Source of the DNA: Parvularcula sp964219355
GTDB lineage: Bacteria; Pseudomonadota; Alphaproteobacteria; Caulobacterales; Parvularculaceae
Assembly (NCBI GenBank): GCA_964219355.1
Contig: CAXPOZ010000001.1
Location: forward strand, 620,001-684,000
DNA: 64,000 nucleotides
Reading direction: 5' to 3'
Position numbers and translations under genes: made by a program. Within the stretch, counting starts at the first letter, position 1, and each line of letters begins with the position of its first letter. Positions 9,061 to 16,485 of this stretch are shown here, one piece after another. Under the pieces are notes generated by a model that was not told where the DNA came from, did not search any database, and saw nothing but the letters and a program-made list of their open reading frames with translations.

Positions 9061-9831
9061 CTAGACCCATGGCTTGAGGAGCATCCAGATGCCCATCGCC
9101 ATCATGACGAGGTTCTCGGTCAGGCTGACAAAACCGAGGGGCACATTGGAATTCCCGCCAACACAGGCGCATTTGAGCTCCCGCTTATCAAGGTAGACGG
9201 CTTTGAAGACGCTGGCCGCGCCGACAGTTCCGGCAAAAAGAGCGATAGGTGCGCCAATAAGTCCGAATACCCCGCCTGCGACCATCAGGACGCCCGCGGC
9301 TGCTTCGGCGAACGGATAGGCGTAAGCATAGGGCACCCATCTTTTTGCCAACTGGTCGTAATTCAGGAAGGAGCTGCTGAAGCTTTCTATGTCGCGCAGT
9401 TTCTGAATGGCGAGGACGCACATCGAGAAGGCAGCGAACCACTCGATACCGCGCCATGAAAAGACTGTTCCGTAAGCGGCGAAAGACACCGCTACAGCCA
9501 TCAACGCGCAGATCCCGAAAATGACGAGGACCGGCGTATAGGTCGGCTTATTCGGATCGACCTTATGGCCCGTCAGCCATTCATTTAGCTGGTCGAAGCC
9601 GCCAATACGCTCACCACCGATGAAGGTCTGAGGTGTCGTTTTAACGTCATGCTCGGCCTTGAAGCTGTCCGTTTCCTCGCGGGTCGTCAGCCAGTGGTCA
9701 TCAACAGAATAGCCATGCCGCTCCAGTAGCCATTTGGATTTGAGCCCATACGGACAGACATGTTTATCCATGACCATCCGGTAGAGATGGGCGACCTTGA
9801 CGGCCGCCCCTTTTTGTTCCGGCATATCCAT
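9061..9831 (-). CDS. Glutaredoxin-MauE/DoxX fusion membrane protein
   Basis: A 256-residue fusion. The N-terminal part is a glutaredoxin-like domain with the single-cysteine motif VCPYGL (Cys26) and the cis-Pro/GG loop TTPQTFIGGERIGGFDQL. Four predicted membrane helices follow, of the MauE/DoxX redox-associated family, including AYPFAEAAAGVLM and a conserved cytosolic KCACVGG motif. MauE proteins support disulfide formation in secreted partners, and the attached glutaredoxin suggests cytoplasmic electron supply (inference). The ATG at 9831 has GGAGA upstream. It lies 16 bp after the MerT-like gene and 65 bp before the ScsB-like gene. A GC-rich stem straddles the stop (9042-9061) without a convincing T-run. 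Confidence 0.83.
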   Translation of the reverse strand: MDMPEQKGAAVKVAHLYRMVMDKHVCPYGLKSKWLLERHGYSVDDHWLTTREETDSFKAEHDVKTTPQTFIGGERIGGFDQLNEWLTGHKVDPNKPTYTPVLVIFGICALMAVAVSFAAYGTVFSWRGIEWFAAFSMCVLAIQKLRDIESFSSSFLNYDQLAKRWVPYAYAYPFAEAAAGVLMVAGGVFGLIGAPIALFAGTVGAASVFKAVYLDKRELKCACVGGNSNVPLGFVSLTENLVMMAMGIWMLLKPWV

Positions 9832-9847
9832 ATCGGATCTCCAGTGA

Positions 9848-10228
9848 TTAGATAAACCGCGGCGCGATGAAGGCAAAGAACGCCCCCGTCGCAAAGAGCC
9901 CTATAGAGAGATAGAGCACGACACCGCCGATCGTCCGCATCCGCGCACAGGCCTTTGCCTGCGCCGGGTCAGCCGGACAGGGATCGTTCCGGCTGCGCCA
10001 GCGCATCCACCAGGCAAAGGCCAGCATCGCGCCTGCGCCGGTAAAGACATAGGCCTTATACTGACTGAGCCAGACGAGTTGCGGTACTGCCGTCACCAGT
10101 CCTGCAAAGGTCGCACCCATGCCCAGCGTGATGAACAGCGCCGGCAGGGCACAGCAGACCAGCGTCCCCGTGCTCGCAAAGAGCGAGAGCACAGGCGCCA
10201 ATGCCTGCCGCTGGAAGAGGCCCGCCAT
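9848..10228 (-). CDS. MerT-like three-helix membrane protein
   Basis: A 126-residue membrane protein with three predicted helices. A vicinal cysteine pair sits in the first helix (TLVCCALPALF, Cys25/26), and a second cysteine pair (Cys84 and Cys94) sits in the polar loop between helices 2 and 3. That arrangement matches the mercury importer MerT in topology, size and cysteine placement, although the loop spacing is wider. The start codon overlaps the stop of the HMA-protein gene by one base (TAATG), so the two are translationally coupled, as merT and merP partners usually are. No merR or merA is seen nearby, so the metal need not be mercury. Confidence 0.7.
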   Translation of the reverse strand: MAGLFQRQALAPVLSLFASTGTLVCCALPALFITLGMGATFAGLVTAVPQLVWLSQYKAYVFTGAGAMLAFAWWMRWRSRNDPCPADPAQAKACARMRTIGGVVLYLSIGLFATGAFFAFIAPRFI

Positions 10229-10656
10229 TAGGCGCGCTCGATGGCGGCGAGATTATAGCCGGCGTTCTTGACGGCCTTCTCGATCTCCTCGTCGGACATC
10301 GCCGAGCCTTCTTTGAGAAGGATTGTCACGGTCTTGTCCTCAAGGGAGATGGCGACGTCTTCGACGGCGTCCTTTTTCTTGAGCACCTTGGTCAGCGACC
10401 GGGCGCAGAAATCGCAGACCATGCCGTTGACCTTGACCGTCACGGTACGGCCTTCGGCAGCTTCGATTTCAGTCGCGGCCATCTCATCAGACGTCATGTC
10501 TTCGTGATGTCCGTCGCCATGATCATGGGTTTCGTGCTCATGCTTTTCGCCGTGGTCACCGTGATCCTGATGATCTTGATGATCTTGATGATCCTGCGCA
10601 AAGGCAGGGGAGGCGAGAAGAACGATAGAGGCGGTCAGTGTGGTGATCAGTTTCAT
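10228..10656 (-). CDS. Periplasmic His-rich HMA (MerP-like) metal-binding protein
   Basis: A 142-residue secreted protein. The signal peptide ends near AFAQ. Next is a low-complexity segment (residues 21-51) with eleven histidines, built from DHQ and DHG repeats. The C-terminal heavy-metal-associated ferredoxin-like domain has the metal motif GMVCDFC (Cys81/Cys84). MerP and CopZ-type domains bind soft metals through this CxxC. The His tail adds capacity for Cu, Zn or Ni, and which metal is bound cannot be told from sequence. AAAAGGA precedes the ATG. It overlaps the MerT-like gene by one base, and the barrel-like gene ends 12 bp upstream. Confidence 0.85.
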   Translation of the reverse strand: MKLITTLTASIVLLASPAFAQDHQDHQDHQDHGDHGEKHEHETHDHGDGHHEDMTSDEMAATEIEAAEGRTVTVKVNGMVCDFCARSLTKVLKKKDAVEDVAISLEDKTVTILLKEGSAMSDEEIEKAVKNAGYNLAAIERA

Positions 10657-10668
10657 GATTTTTTCCTT

Positions 10669-11337
10669 TTAGAATCGATAGGTGAAGTTGAAGAGCGGCT
10701 CATCATTCGAGCTGTAGCCAATCTCCATGAGAGCCGGTCCTTTGAAGAACCGCAGGAGCGGCGTGACCGTCAGCTCCTCCGCGCCGAGGGTCTCATCCGC
10801 GTCAGGGCGATGGTCGACCTGCACCATGACCCAGGTGTGAAGCGCGCCGAACTCCGCCGCATAGGGAGCAACGCCGATACGGGCGGACTGCTCCGTCATC
10901 ATTGCGCCCTCGACGGCATAGGTGCCGGCGGCGGCTGAGAAGAACACATGACGGTTCTCCCAGTCAGCGGCGATTTGCGCAAAACCTGCGGCCTTGCTCT
11001 CCGTGTCGCCTGTGTTGAAGTCGCCAGCCGCCACCCCTGCCCCAAGCTTGAGGTAAAGATTGGCTTGGCTATCCGGCGCGTTCCAGCGTTTGAGGAGCCG
11101 GTTATGCTGACCGCCGTAAAAGACGTGGTCGTCATAGCCCCGGTCCTCGACCCTGAAGCCGTAAGCGGCCTTCGGCGTCGTTGTGTAATGGATGAGCAGC
11201 GCGTTGCGTTCGGCTTCGTTAAAGGTCTGCACGGTCCACGCCTCGGGATATGAGACGGGCCGGGCTTCACTTATCGTGAGGCTGAAACCGGCGGCTGCTC
11301 CAAGAGCGCAAAGCGCTCCTACCAGCCTTGATGACAT
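10669..11337 (-). CDS. Outer-membrane beta-barrel-like protein of the metal-thiol operon
   Basis: A 222-residue secreted protein with an N-terminal signal peptide (to about residue 25). The body is rich in aromatic and alternating polar/hydrophobic residues, and the protein ends in FNFTYRF, a terminal-phenylalanine ending typical of outer-membrane barrels. Specific family not recognised. AAGGAGAA precedes the ATG at 11337, and this Shine-Dalgarno directly abuts the 3' arm of a perfect 12-bp inverted repeat (11346-11404). The gene is followed closely by the HMA protein, so a role in metal passage or sensing at the outer membrane is inferred from context only. Confidence 0.68.
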   Translation of the reverse strand: MSSRLVGALCALGAAAGFSLTISEARPVSYPEAWTVQTFNEAERNALLIHYTTTPKAAYGFRVEDRGYDDHVFYGGQHNRLLKRWNAPDSQANLYLKLGAGVAAGDFNTGDTESKAAGFAQIAADWENRHVFFSAAAGTYAVEGAMMTEQSARIGVAPYAAEFGALHTWVMVQVDHRPDADETLGAEELTVTPLLRFFKGPALMEIGYSSNDEPLFNFTYRF

Positions 11338-11345
11338 GAGTTCTC

Positions 11346-11404
11346 CTTGTCTGAATGATGGAATTCCCCATGCGGATGCATGAGGTCGTCAGCATTCAGA
11401 CAAG
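11346..11404 (-). promoter_or_regulatory. Structured leader: 12-bp inverted repeat abutting a Shine-Dalgarno
   Basis: CTTGTCTGAATG (11346-11357) and CATTCAGACAAG (11393-11404) are perfect reverse complements 35 nt apart, with an inner CATGC-GGAT-GCATG hairpin at 11369-11382. On the minus-strand mRNA the repeat begins inside the stop region of the Cys-rich gene. Its last bases, AAG, form the start of the AAGGAGAA ribosome site of the next gene. It could tune translation, stabilise the downstream message, or act as a binding site. No T-run follows, so it is not a simple terminator. Confidence 0.55.
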
Positions 11405-11782
11405 TCGGGGAGGCGGGCTTTCGATGCTTAGAGGGCCGGGATCAGCCCCGTGCTCCAGAATCGCAAATTTCGCATTGAGCGGCGCCGCAACAGCCGCTTC
11501 GATTATGGCGGGCTCAATCACCGCAGGCGCAGGCGCGGCCCCGCAAAGACACAGGCCATCGCAGCAGCTTTCATCGCAATCGCCATCCCCGGCATATGTG
11601 TCCGTTTGATGGGACATCATCGTTGCGTGATCATGCGTCATGGAAGTGGAGGCCATGTCATGGCCCTGATGACCGCCGCTGCGCATCGACATCTGGTGCG
11701 AGGCGTCATGCTCAGCCGCGCTCGCCGACAGGGTCGAGGCAACAAGCCATGCCAGAATGGCGATGAGGCGGAACACGATCAT
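11396..11782 (-). CDS. Small secreted Met/His/Cys-rich protein
   Basis: A 128-residue protein with a signal peptide (MIVFRLIAILAWLVASTLSA). A middle stretch of residues 24-62 is loaded with His and Met (HDMAS, MTHDHATMMSH). A cysteine cluster C-x3-CC-x3-C-x-C lies at residues 69-80, and the tail is Ala/Pro-rich. Soft-metal binding in the envelope is the obvious inference, in the manner of small copper-resistance proteins. No Shine-Dalgarno is visible before the ATG at 11782. An upstream frame reaching 11881 overlaps the protease gene and lacks secretion features. It is the first member of the metal-thiol block, 38 bp after the protease stop. Confidence 0.65.
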   Translation of the reverse strand: MIVFRLIAILAWLVASTLSASAAEHDASHQMSMRSGGHQGHDMASTSMTHDHATMMSHQTDTYAGDGDCDESCCDGLCLCGAAPAPAVIEPAIIEAAVAAPLNAKFAILEHGADPGPLSIESPPPRLV

Positions 11783-11820
11783 GAGGGGAAGATAGGTGAG
11801 ACGCGCGCCCGCGCCAAGCC

Positions 11821-12807
11821 CTACCGTTCGCGGCGGATGTCCCGTTCGGAAGGCCCGCGGCGAAGATCGCTCGGGTTCCACGGCCCGTAAGAGAAGCTGC
11901 GCGATCCGGGGCCGGGCTCAAAGCCGACAAAGGGTGTGCGGTCCATTTGCGGAGCCGGCGGCGGGGCCATCGGGGCCTCTTTCTTCTTGCCGAAGAAAGG
12001 CAGGCGCACGGCAGGCGCCGTGTAGCTGACCGAGCGACCAGAGGCGCGATCCGGGAACAACGCCATCAGCCCGTTGATCTCCGCTGGCATCTGGTTGTTG
12101 ACGTTCAGCCCCATGCCGGCGGCCTCTTCGGCCTCAATCGGATAATCATGCGTCCAGCGGCCGGAAGACATCTGCTCGGCCACGGCGCGGGCGGCATTCT
12201 CCGACACGGTTCCGGCGAGCAGTTCCTCTGCGGCGCGCTCAAGCTGGGCCTGCGCCTTGCGAGCCACATCGGCGAGAACGAGCGTGTAATCGTCAATCGC
12301 GTCGGGCTTTTTCTGCTGGGTCACGGCGGCGATTGAGGCCGCAGGCAGCCCGGCGATCTGCGGGTCAATCGGCCCAAGCACGGCATGCGGGTTGAGCACG
12401 ATCTCATCAGCGGCAAGCGCGATCAGCGTGCCGCCCGACATCGCATAATGCGGCACGAAAACGCGGGTCGGCGCAGGGTGCGCCTTGATTGCGCGGGCGA
12501 TCTGCAGCGCCGGCAGGACGAGGCCGCCCGGCGTGTGCAGGATGAATTCGAGCGGCATGTTCTTGGGCGTCGAACGGATGGCATTCAGCACATCCTCGGC
12601 GTCATTGAGGTCGATATAGCGAAGCTGCGCCAGCCCCAGCAGGCCCATCGATTCCTGCCGGTGAACGATCGCTATGATGCGGCTTTTGCGTTTTTTCTGG
12701 ACGCGGGTGAATTCGGCCTCAACAGCTGCCGCATGCCGCCGCCGGGTCATAGCCGGCAGGACGAACAGCATGAAGAAAAACAATACCCAAAGGATCAGCG
12801 ATTCCAT
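11821..12807 (-). CDS. SDH-family Clp-fold membrane serine protease
   Basis: A 328-residue protein with one N-terminal membrane helix (SLILWVLFFFMLFVLPAM) and a ClpP/crotonase-fold protease domain of the SDH type. The putative nucleophile is the serine in HYAMSGGTLIAL, with HTPGG and LGPIDPQI loops and a histidine-containing segment near RWTHDYPIEAEEA. The C-terminal 70 residues are Pro/Gly/Arg-rich and likely disordered. Such proteases are thought to cut membrane proteins, but substrates are unknown. It faces away from the carboxypeptidase gene at 12921. The metal-thiol genes follow on the same strand. Confidence 0.82.
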   Translation of the reverse strand: MESLILWVLFFFMLFVLPAMTRRRHAAAVEAEFTRVQKKRKSRIIAIVHRQESMGLLGLAQLRYIDLNDAEDVLNAIRSTPKNMPLEFILHTPGGLVLPALQIARAIKAHPAPTRVFVPHYAMSGGTLIALAADEIVLNPHAVLGPIDPQIAGLPAASIAAVTQQKKPDAIDDYTLVLADVARKAQAQLERAAEELLAGTVSENAARAVAEQMSSGRWTHDYPIEAEEAAGMGLNVNNQMPAEINGLMALFPDRASGRSVSYTAPAVRLPFFGKKKEAPMAPPPAPQMDRTPFVGFEPGPGSRSFSYGPWNPSDLRRGPSERDIRRER

Positions 12808-12920
12808 CCGGCCCCATACCCCACATACTCGCGAGGGCTACCTTCCCTCAGAATTGCCTCGAGGGCTAGCCCCTGCGGGGCACCCTTTTCGAGGGCGCAA
12901 GACACGCCTATGGGGCGGCC

Positions 12921-14057
12921 ATGACCAACATCCATATCTCCGCCCCGCATGATTCCGGCAATATCGAGGTTCTCGATGCCTCGAACGCCGCCAAGATCCG
13001 CCTCAATATCCGTGAGGACGGCAAGGCAAAGTTCCATCAATGGTTCTATTTCCGGGTGACGGGCGCGGGCGGGCAGAATGCCAGCTACTCAATCGAGAAT
13101 GCCGGGACCTCGTCCTATGTCGATGGCTGGAAGGGTTATCAGGTCTGCGCGTCTTACGATCTTGAGGACTGGTTCCGGATCGAGACGAGCTATGAGGACG
13201 GGCATCTGAAATTTCAGCACACGGCGGAACGGGACAGCGTCTATTACGCCTATTTTGCCCCCTACCCGACCGAACGCTATCGTCAGTTCATTGCCGAACT
13301 CGTCGATCTAGATGAGGCCGTCTACGAACCATTAGGCGCAACGATTGATGGCGAGCCACTCGACCTCTTCCGCTTTGGGGAACCGGGCGACGGTAAGCTC
13401 AATCTATGGGTCATTGCCCGCCAACATCCGGGCGAGACCATGGGCAGCTGGTGGATGGAGGGCTTCCTGCCCCGCCTTCTTGATGAAGGCGATGCAGTCG
13501 CCATGGCCCTGCGCGAGAAAGCGGTGATTCATGTCGTGCCGCTGGTGAATATTGATGGCGCGCGGCGCGGGCATCTTCGCACCAACGCAGCCGGTGCCGA
13601 TCTCAACCGCGAATGGGCAGAACCCACGCCTGAGCGCAGCCCCGAGGTCCTCGCCATCCGTAACCGGATGGATGAAACGGGTTGTGACTTCTTCCTCGAC
13701 GTCCATGGCGATGAGGCGATTGCGAACAATTTCATCGCTGGCAGCGAAGGCGTCCCCTGCTGGACAGAGACCCACCAGAAACGGCTCGACCATTTCAAGG
13801 ATACCCTGATGGCGCTTTCACCTGCCTTCCAGAAGGCCGAAGGCTATCCTGTCAATGCGCCGGGCACGGCCAATCTCAAGATTGCCGCCAATCAGATTGG
13901 GGAACGCTTCGATTGCCTTTCCATGACGCTGGAGATGCCGTTCAAGGAAGCCAATATCCTGCCTGACCCGCGCGTTGGCTGGTCACCAGACCGCTGCCGC
14001 GATCTTGGCCGCGCCTGCCTTGATGCCATCTGGGCAGCCCTGCCGGGATTGCGCTAA
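12921..14057 (+). CDS. M14-family (cytosolic carboxypeptidase-like) zinc carboxypeptidase
   Basis: A 378-residue protein whose N-terminal beta-rich domain (residues 1-150) precedes a peptidase M14 domain of the CCP/AGBL type. Zinc ligands are visible as ARQHPGETMGSWW (His-x-x-Glu) and FFLDVHGDEA (second His). The catalytic glutamate is in MTLEMPFK near the end. Eukaryotic relatives remove glutamates from tubulin; bacterial members are poorly studied. No signal peptide is present, so cytoplasmic action is inferred. It is followed after 10 bp by the DUF1304 gene, probably as an operon. Confidence 0.88.
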   Translation: MTNIHISAPHDSGNIEVLDASNAAKIRLNIREDGKAKFHQWFYFRVTGAGGQNASYSIENAGTSSYVDGWKGYQVCASYDLEDWFRIETSYEDGHLKFQHTAERDSVYYAYFAPYPTERYRQFIAELVDLDEAVYEPLGATIDGEPLDLFRFGEPGDGKLNLWVIARQHPGETMGSWWMEGFLPRLLDEGDAVAMALREKAVIHVVPLVNIDGARRGHLRTNAAGADLNREWAEPTPERSPEVLAIRNRMDETGCDFFLDVHGDEAIANNFIAGSEGVPCWTETHQKRLDHFKDTLMALSPAFQKAEGYPVNAPGTANLKIAANQIGERFDCLSMTLEMPFKEANILPDPRVGWSPDRCRDLGRACLDAIWAALPGLR

Positions 14058-14067
14058 GGAGCCCGTC

Positions 14068-14436
14068 ATGACCCTTCTCGCCCGTATTGCTGCCGCCCTC
14101 ATCGGCCTTCTTCATCTCGGATTTCTCTATCTGGAGATGGTCCTCTGGACGACACCGACAGGGCAGGAGATTTTCAGCACGACGGCTGCTTTTGCCGAAG
14201 AAAGCGCGTCACTGGCGCTCAATCAGGGGCTCTATAATGGCTTCCTCGCCGCGGGCCTTTTATGGGCGGCCCTCACCAGCCGCCGGGATGTCGCGATCTT
14301 CTTTCTCCTCTGCGTGATTGTCGCGGGCGCGGTCGGCGCCTGGTCGGTCAGCATGTCGATCCTCTGGATACAGGCCGTCCCGGGCGCAGTCGCCCTTCTC
14401 CTCGCCCTCCTCTCGGGGCGCTGGGCAAAGGTGTAA
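14068..14436 (+). CDS. DUF1304 membrane protein
   Basis: A 122-residue integral membrane protein with four predicted helices. The family hallmark ALNQGLYNGFLAAGLLWAAL is in the middle, with LHLGFLYLEMVLW near the start. Function is not established for the family. The ATG at 14068 follows AAGGAG and lies 10 bp after the carboxypeptidase stop, so cotranscription is likely. An upstream in-frame extension into the carboxypeptidase gene is not supported. Confidence 0.88.
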   Translation: MTLLARIAAALIGLLHLGFLYLEMVLWTTPTGQEIFSTTAAFAEESASLALNQGLYNGFLAAGLLWAALTSRRDVAIFFLLCVIVAGAVGAWSVSMSILWIQAVPGAVALLLALLSGRWAKV

Positions 14437-14529
14437 CACCAGCAGTTTCCCTGCGCTGCTCTGTCCGCTTGGCGGCAGGCCGTCCGTTGCGCACACTCGC
14501 CCCCGCGATCATCACACAAGGAGCGCCTT

Positions 14530-14913
14530 ATGACCGTGCACGGCCAGTTTCACTGGAATGAGCTGATGACCCGCAATGCCGGCAAGGCGAAGGATTTCTA
14601 CGCGGACACGATCGGCTGGACTTACGAAGAAATGAATATGGGTGAAGGCCCATCCTATTTCGTCGCGCACGCCGCGGGCGGGCCGGTCGCTGGTATCTTC
14701 ACCATGCAGGGCCCCGAATTCGACGGCGCAGCAGAAGGCTGGATGGCCTATCTGCATGTCGATGATCTCGATGAGGCGCTGGAGAAAGCCAGGATGAAAG
14801 GCGCCATCATCCTGCGCGCGCCCTTTGACGTCCCGGATGTCGGCCGCATCGCCATGCTCAAAGAGCCCGGCGGTGCCGTCATCGGCTGGATGACCCCTGC
14901 CGTTCAATCATAA
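14530..14913 (+). CDS. VOC-family (glyoxalase-like) protein
   Basis: A 127-residue vicinal-oxygen-chelate fold protein. The N-terminal FHWNELMTRNAGKAKDFYAD and the C-terminal VGRIAMLKEPGGAVIGWM are typical of small glyoxalase/bleomycin-resistance-like paralogues. Candidate metal ligands cannot be assigned with certainty, and the substrate is unknown. AAGGAG precedes the ATG. It lies 93 bp after the DUF1304 gene on the same strand and is convergent with the secreted protein gene at 14992. Confidence 0.85.
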   Translation: MTVHGQFHWNELMTRNAGKAKDFYADTIGWTYEEMNMGEGPSYFVAHAAGGPVAGIFTMQGPEFDGAAEGWMAYLHVDDLDEALEKARMKGAIILRAPFDVPDVGRIAMLKEPGGAVIGWMTPAVQS

Positions 14914-14923
14914 AAAAGGCGCA

Positions 14924-14958
14924 TAAAAAAGGACGCCGATCCCGCCGGATGAGCGTCC
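14924..14958 (-). terminator. Rho-independent terminator of the secreted-protein gene
   Basis: GGACGC (14931-14936) pairs with GCGTCC (14953-14958), and an inner ATCC/GGAT pairing extends the stem. On the minus strand the hairpin is followed by six T. It lies about 35 bp beyond the stop at 14992. Confidence 0.8.
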
Positions 14959-14991
14959 CTATACGGAGGGCCTTGCCCTAGAGAAGCACGT

Positions 14992-15465
14992 TTACTTGCG
15001 CGAGCAGGTCGTCACCAGATTGTCGCCTTCGCTGACAAAGACCAGCGCCGTTTTGGTCAGTACATCGATCCGGTCCTGCGTCTCGCCGGCCATGTCCTCA
15101 ACGAGACCCACACTGACTTCCTGCTCGATCAGCTTGGCAGCTTCCGCATCCCCGAGCACTTCAGCGAGAGTCTGGCCGTTCATCAGGAACTTCTTGAGCT
15201 GCACGCCCGTGTTGATCATCGACAGCGTGTCGCCAGAGATTGACCAATCATAGCCAGCCAGCATGTTCATCACGCCGGTCGTGTCGGGGTCGAGCTGCAT
15301 CGTCGCTACGATATCAAAGTCCGCCGTGTAGTCGGATTTGAAATTGGTTTCGAGCACCATCTCAACCTGACCATCATCCGCTTCGCAATGCCATTTGCCG
15401 ACAAGCTCTGAATCGCTGGGGGAAGCCGTAAGGGCTGTGAGAAGAAGAAGGATCGCGCCGGTCAT
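14992..15465 (-). CDS. Secreted hypothetical protein
   Basis: A 157-residue product starting with a short signal peptide (MTGAILLLLTALTAS). A compact domain follows with KWHCEADDGQVEM near the start and VTTCSRK at the very end; these two cysteines may form a disulfide. The body resembles small periplasmic beta-barrel (lipocalin-like) proteins, but no family is recognised. CGGAG precedes the ATG at 15465. An extension to 15546 lacks a signal peptide and is rejected. It has its own terminator downstream and is divergent from map. Confidence 0.65.
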   Translation of the reverse strand: MTGAILLLLTALTASPSDSELVGKWHCEADDGQVEMVLETNFKSDYTADFDIVATMQLDPDTTGVMNMLAGYDWSISGDTLSMINTGVQLKKFLMNGQTLAEVLGDAEAAKLIEQEVSVGLVEDMAGETQDRIDVLTKTALVFVSEGDNLVTTCSRK

Positions 15466-15599
15466 CTGGTACTCCGAGTAAATGCCGCAAAGTCGTGGCT
15501 CGTGTTGGCATACAAGGCAAGGCATCCGCCAGTCATCATTACGCAAGCATGAAGGAGCGGCCCCTGTTCACTGCGCCCCAAAACGCCTAAGTCTCCGCG

Positions 15600-16463
15600 A
15601 TGGATAATGATATGATGGAAGCGCCGAGCCGGTCCCGCCTGATCCCCACCTATGGGGAGGAAGGTTTTGAAGGCATGCGCGCGGCCGGCAAACTGGCCGC
15701 CAGCTGCCTCGACATGATCGCAGGCGAGGTGAAACCAGGCGTCGATACGGCCGATCTCGACAAGCTCGCCTATGAGTTCATCTGCGATCATGGCGCCCTG
15801 CCCGCGACCGTGGGCTATCGCGGCTATCGCCATTCGCTGTGCATCTCACCCAACCACGTCATCTGCCACGGCATTCCGGGACTGAAACCCATCAATGGCA
15901 AGCCGATGCGCGATGGCGACATTGCCAATATCGATGTGACCGTCATCGTCGATGGCTGGCATGGTGATACGAGCCGGATGTATTTCGTTGGTGAGCCGAA
16001 TGTGAAGGCCCGCCGCCTTGTCGACACGACCTTTGAGGCGATGTGGAAGGGGATTGAGGTTGTCCGCCCCGGCGCCACTTTGCGCGATATTGGCCGCGCC
16101 ATTCAGACCCATGCGGAGGCTGAAGGCTTCTCCATCGTCCGCGATTTCTGCGGGCATGGGCTTGGGCGCCAATTCCATATCTCCCCCAGCGTCGTTCACT
16201 ATGCGGAGTATAAGGACCGCCTCGGCAACAAGCATATGGCCCCGAACACGGAACTCGTCGAAGGCATGTTCTTTACCATCGAGCCGATGATCAATGCCGG
16301 CAAGCCCGATGTCCGCATGCTGAAAGATGGCTGGACCGCCGTGACACGCGACCGGTCCCTGACCGCCCAGTTCGAGCATTCGATCGGGGTGACAGCGGAC
16401 GGCTATGAGATCTTCACCGGCTCCCCTGCCGGTTTGGATCGCCCGCCTTACGCCATCGGCTGA
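15600..16463 (+). CDS. map: Type I methionine aminopeptidase
   Basis: Removes the N-terminal methionine from nascent proteins after deformylation. The 287-residue protein has the full set of five metal ligands: two aspartates in NIDVTVIVDGWHGDTSRM, histidine in CGHGLGRQFH, glutamate in FTIEPMI, and glutamate in QFEHSIGV. A roughly 20-residue N-terminal extension is present, with alternative ATGs at 15612 and 15615. The radC-type gene follows 22 bp downstream on the same strand. Confidence 0.96.
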   Translation: MDNDMMEAPSRSRLIPTYGEEGFEGMRAAGKLAASCLDMIAGEVKPGVDTADLDKLAYEFICDHGALPATVGYRGYRHSLCISPNHVICHGIPGLKPINGKPMRDGDIANIDVTVIVDGWHGDTSRMYFVGEPNVKARRLVDTTFEAMWKGIEVVRPGATLRDIGRAIQTHAEAEGFSIVRDFCGHGLGRQFHISPSVVHYAEYKDRLGNKHMAPNTELVEGMFFTIEPMINAGKPDVRMLKDGWTAVTRDRSLTAQFEHSIGVTADGYEIFTGSPAGLDRPPYAIG

Positions 16464-16485
16464 CACGTATCCTCGGGGGGACGGC

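Noticed and set aside
9042..9061. GC-rich stem after the glutaredoxin-MauE gene as a terminator
   Set aside because: The stem is short and only a CTTTCC tract follows; the downstream ScsB-like gene is likely still cotranscribed.
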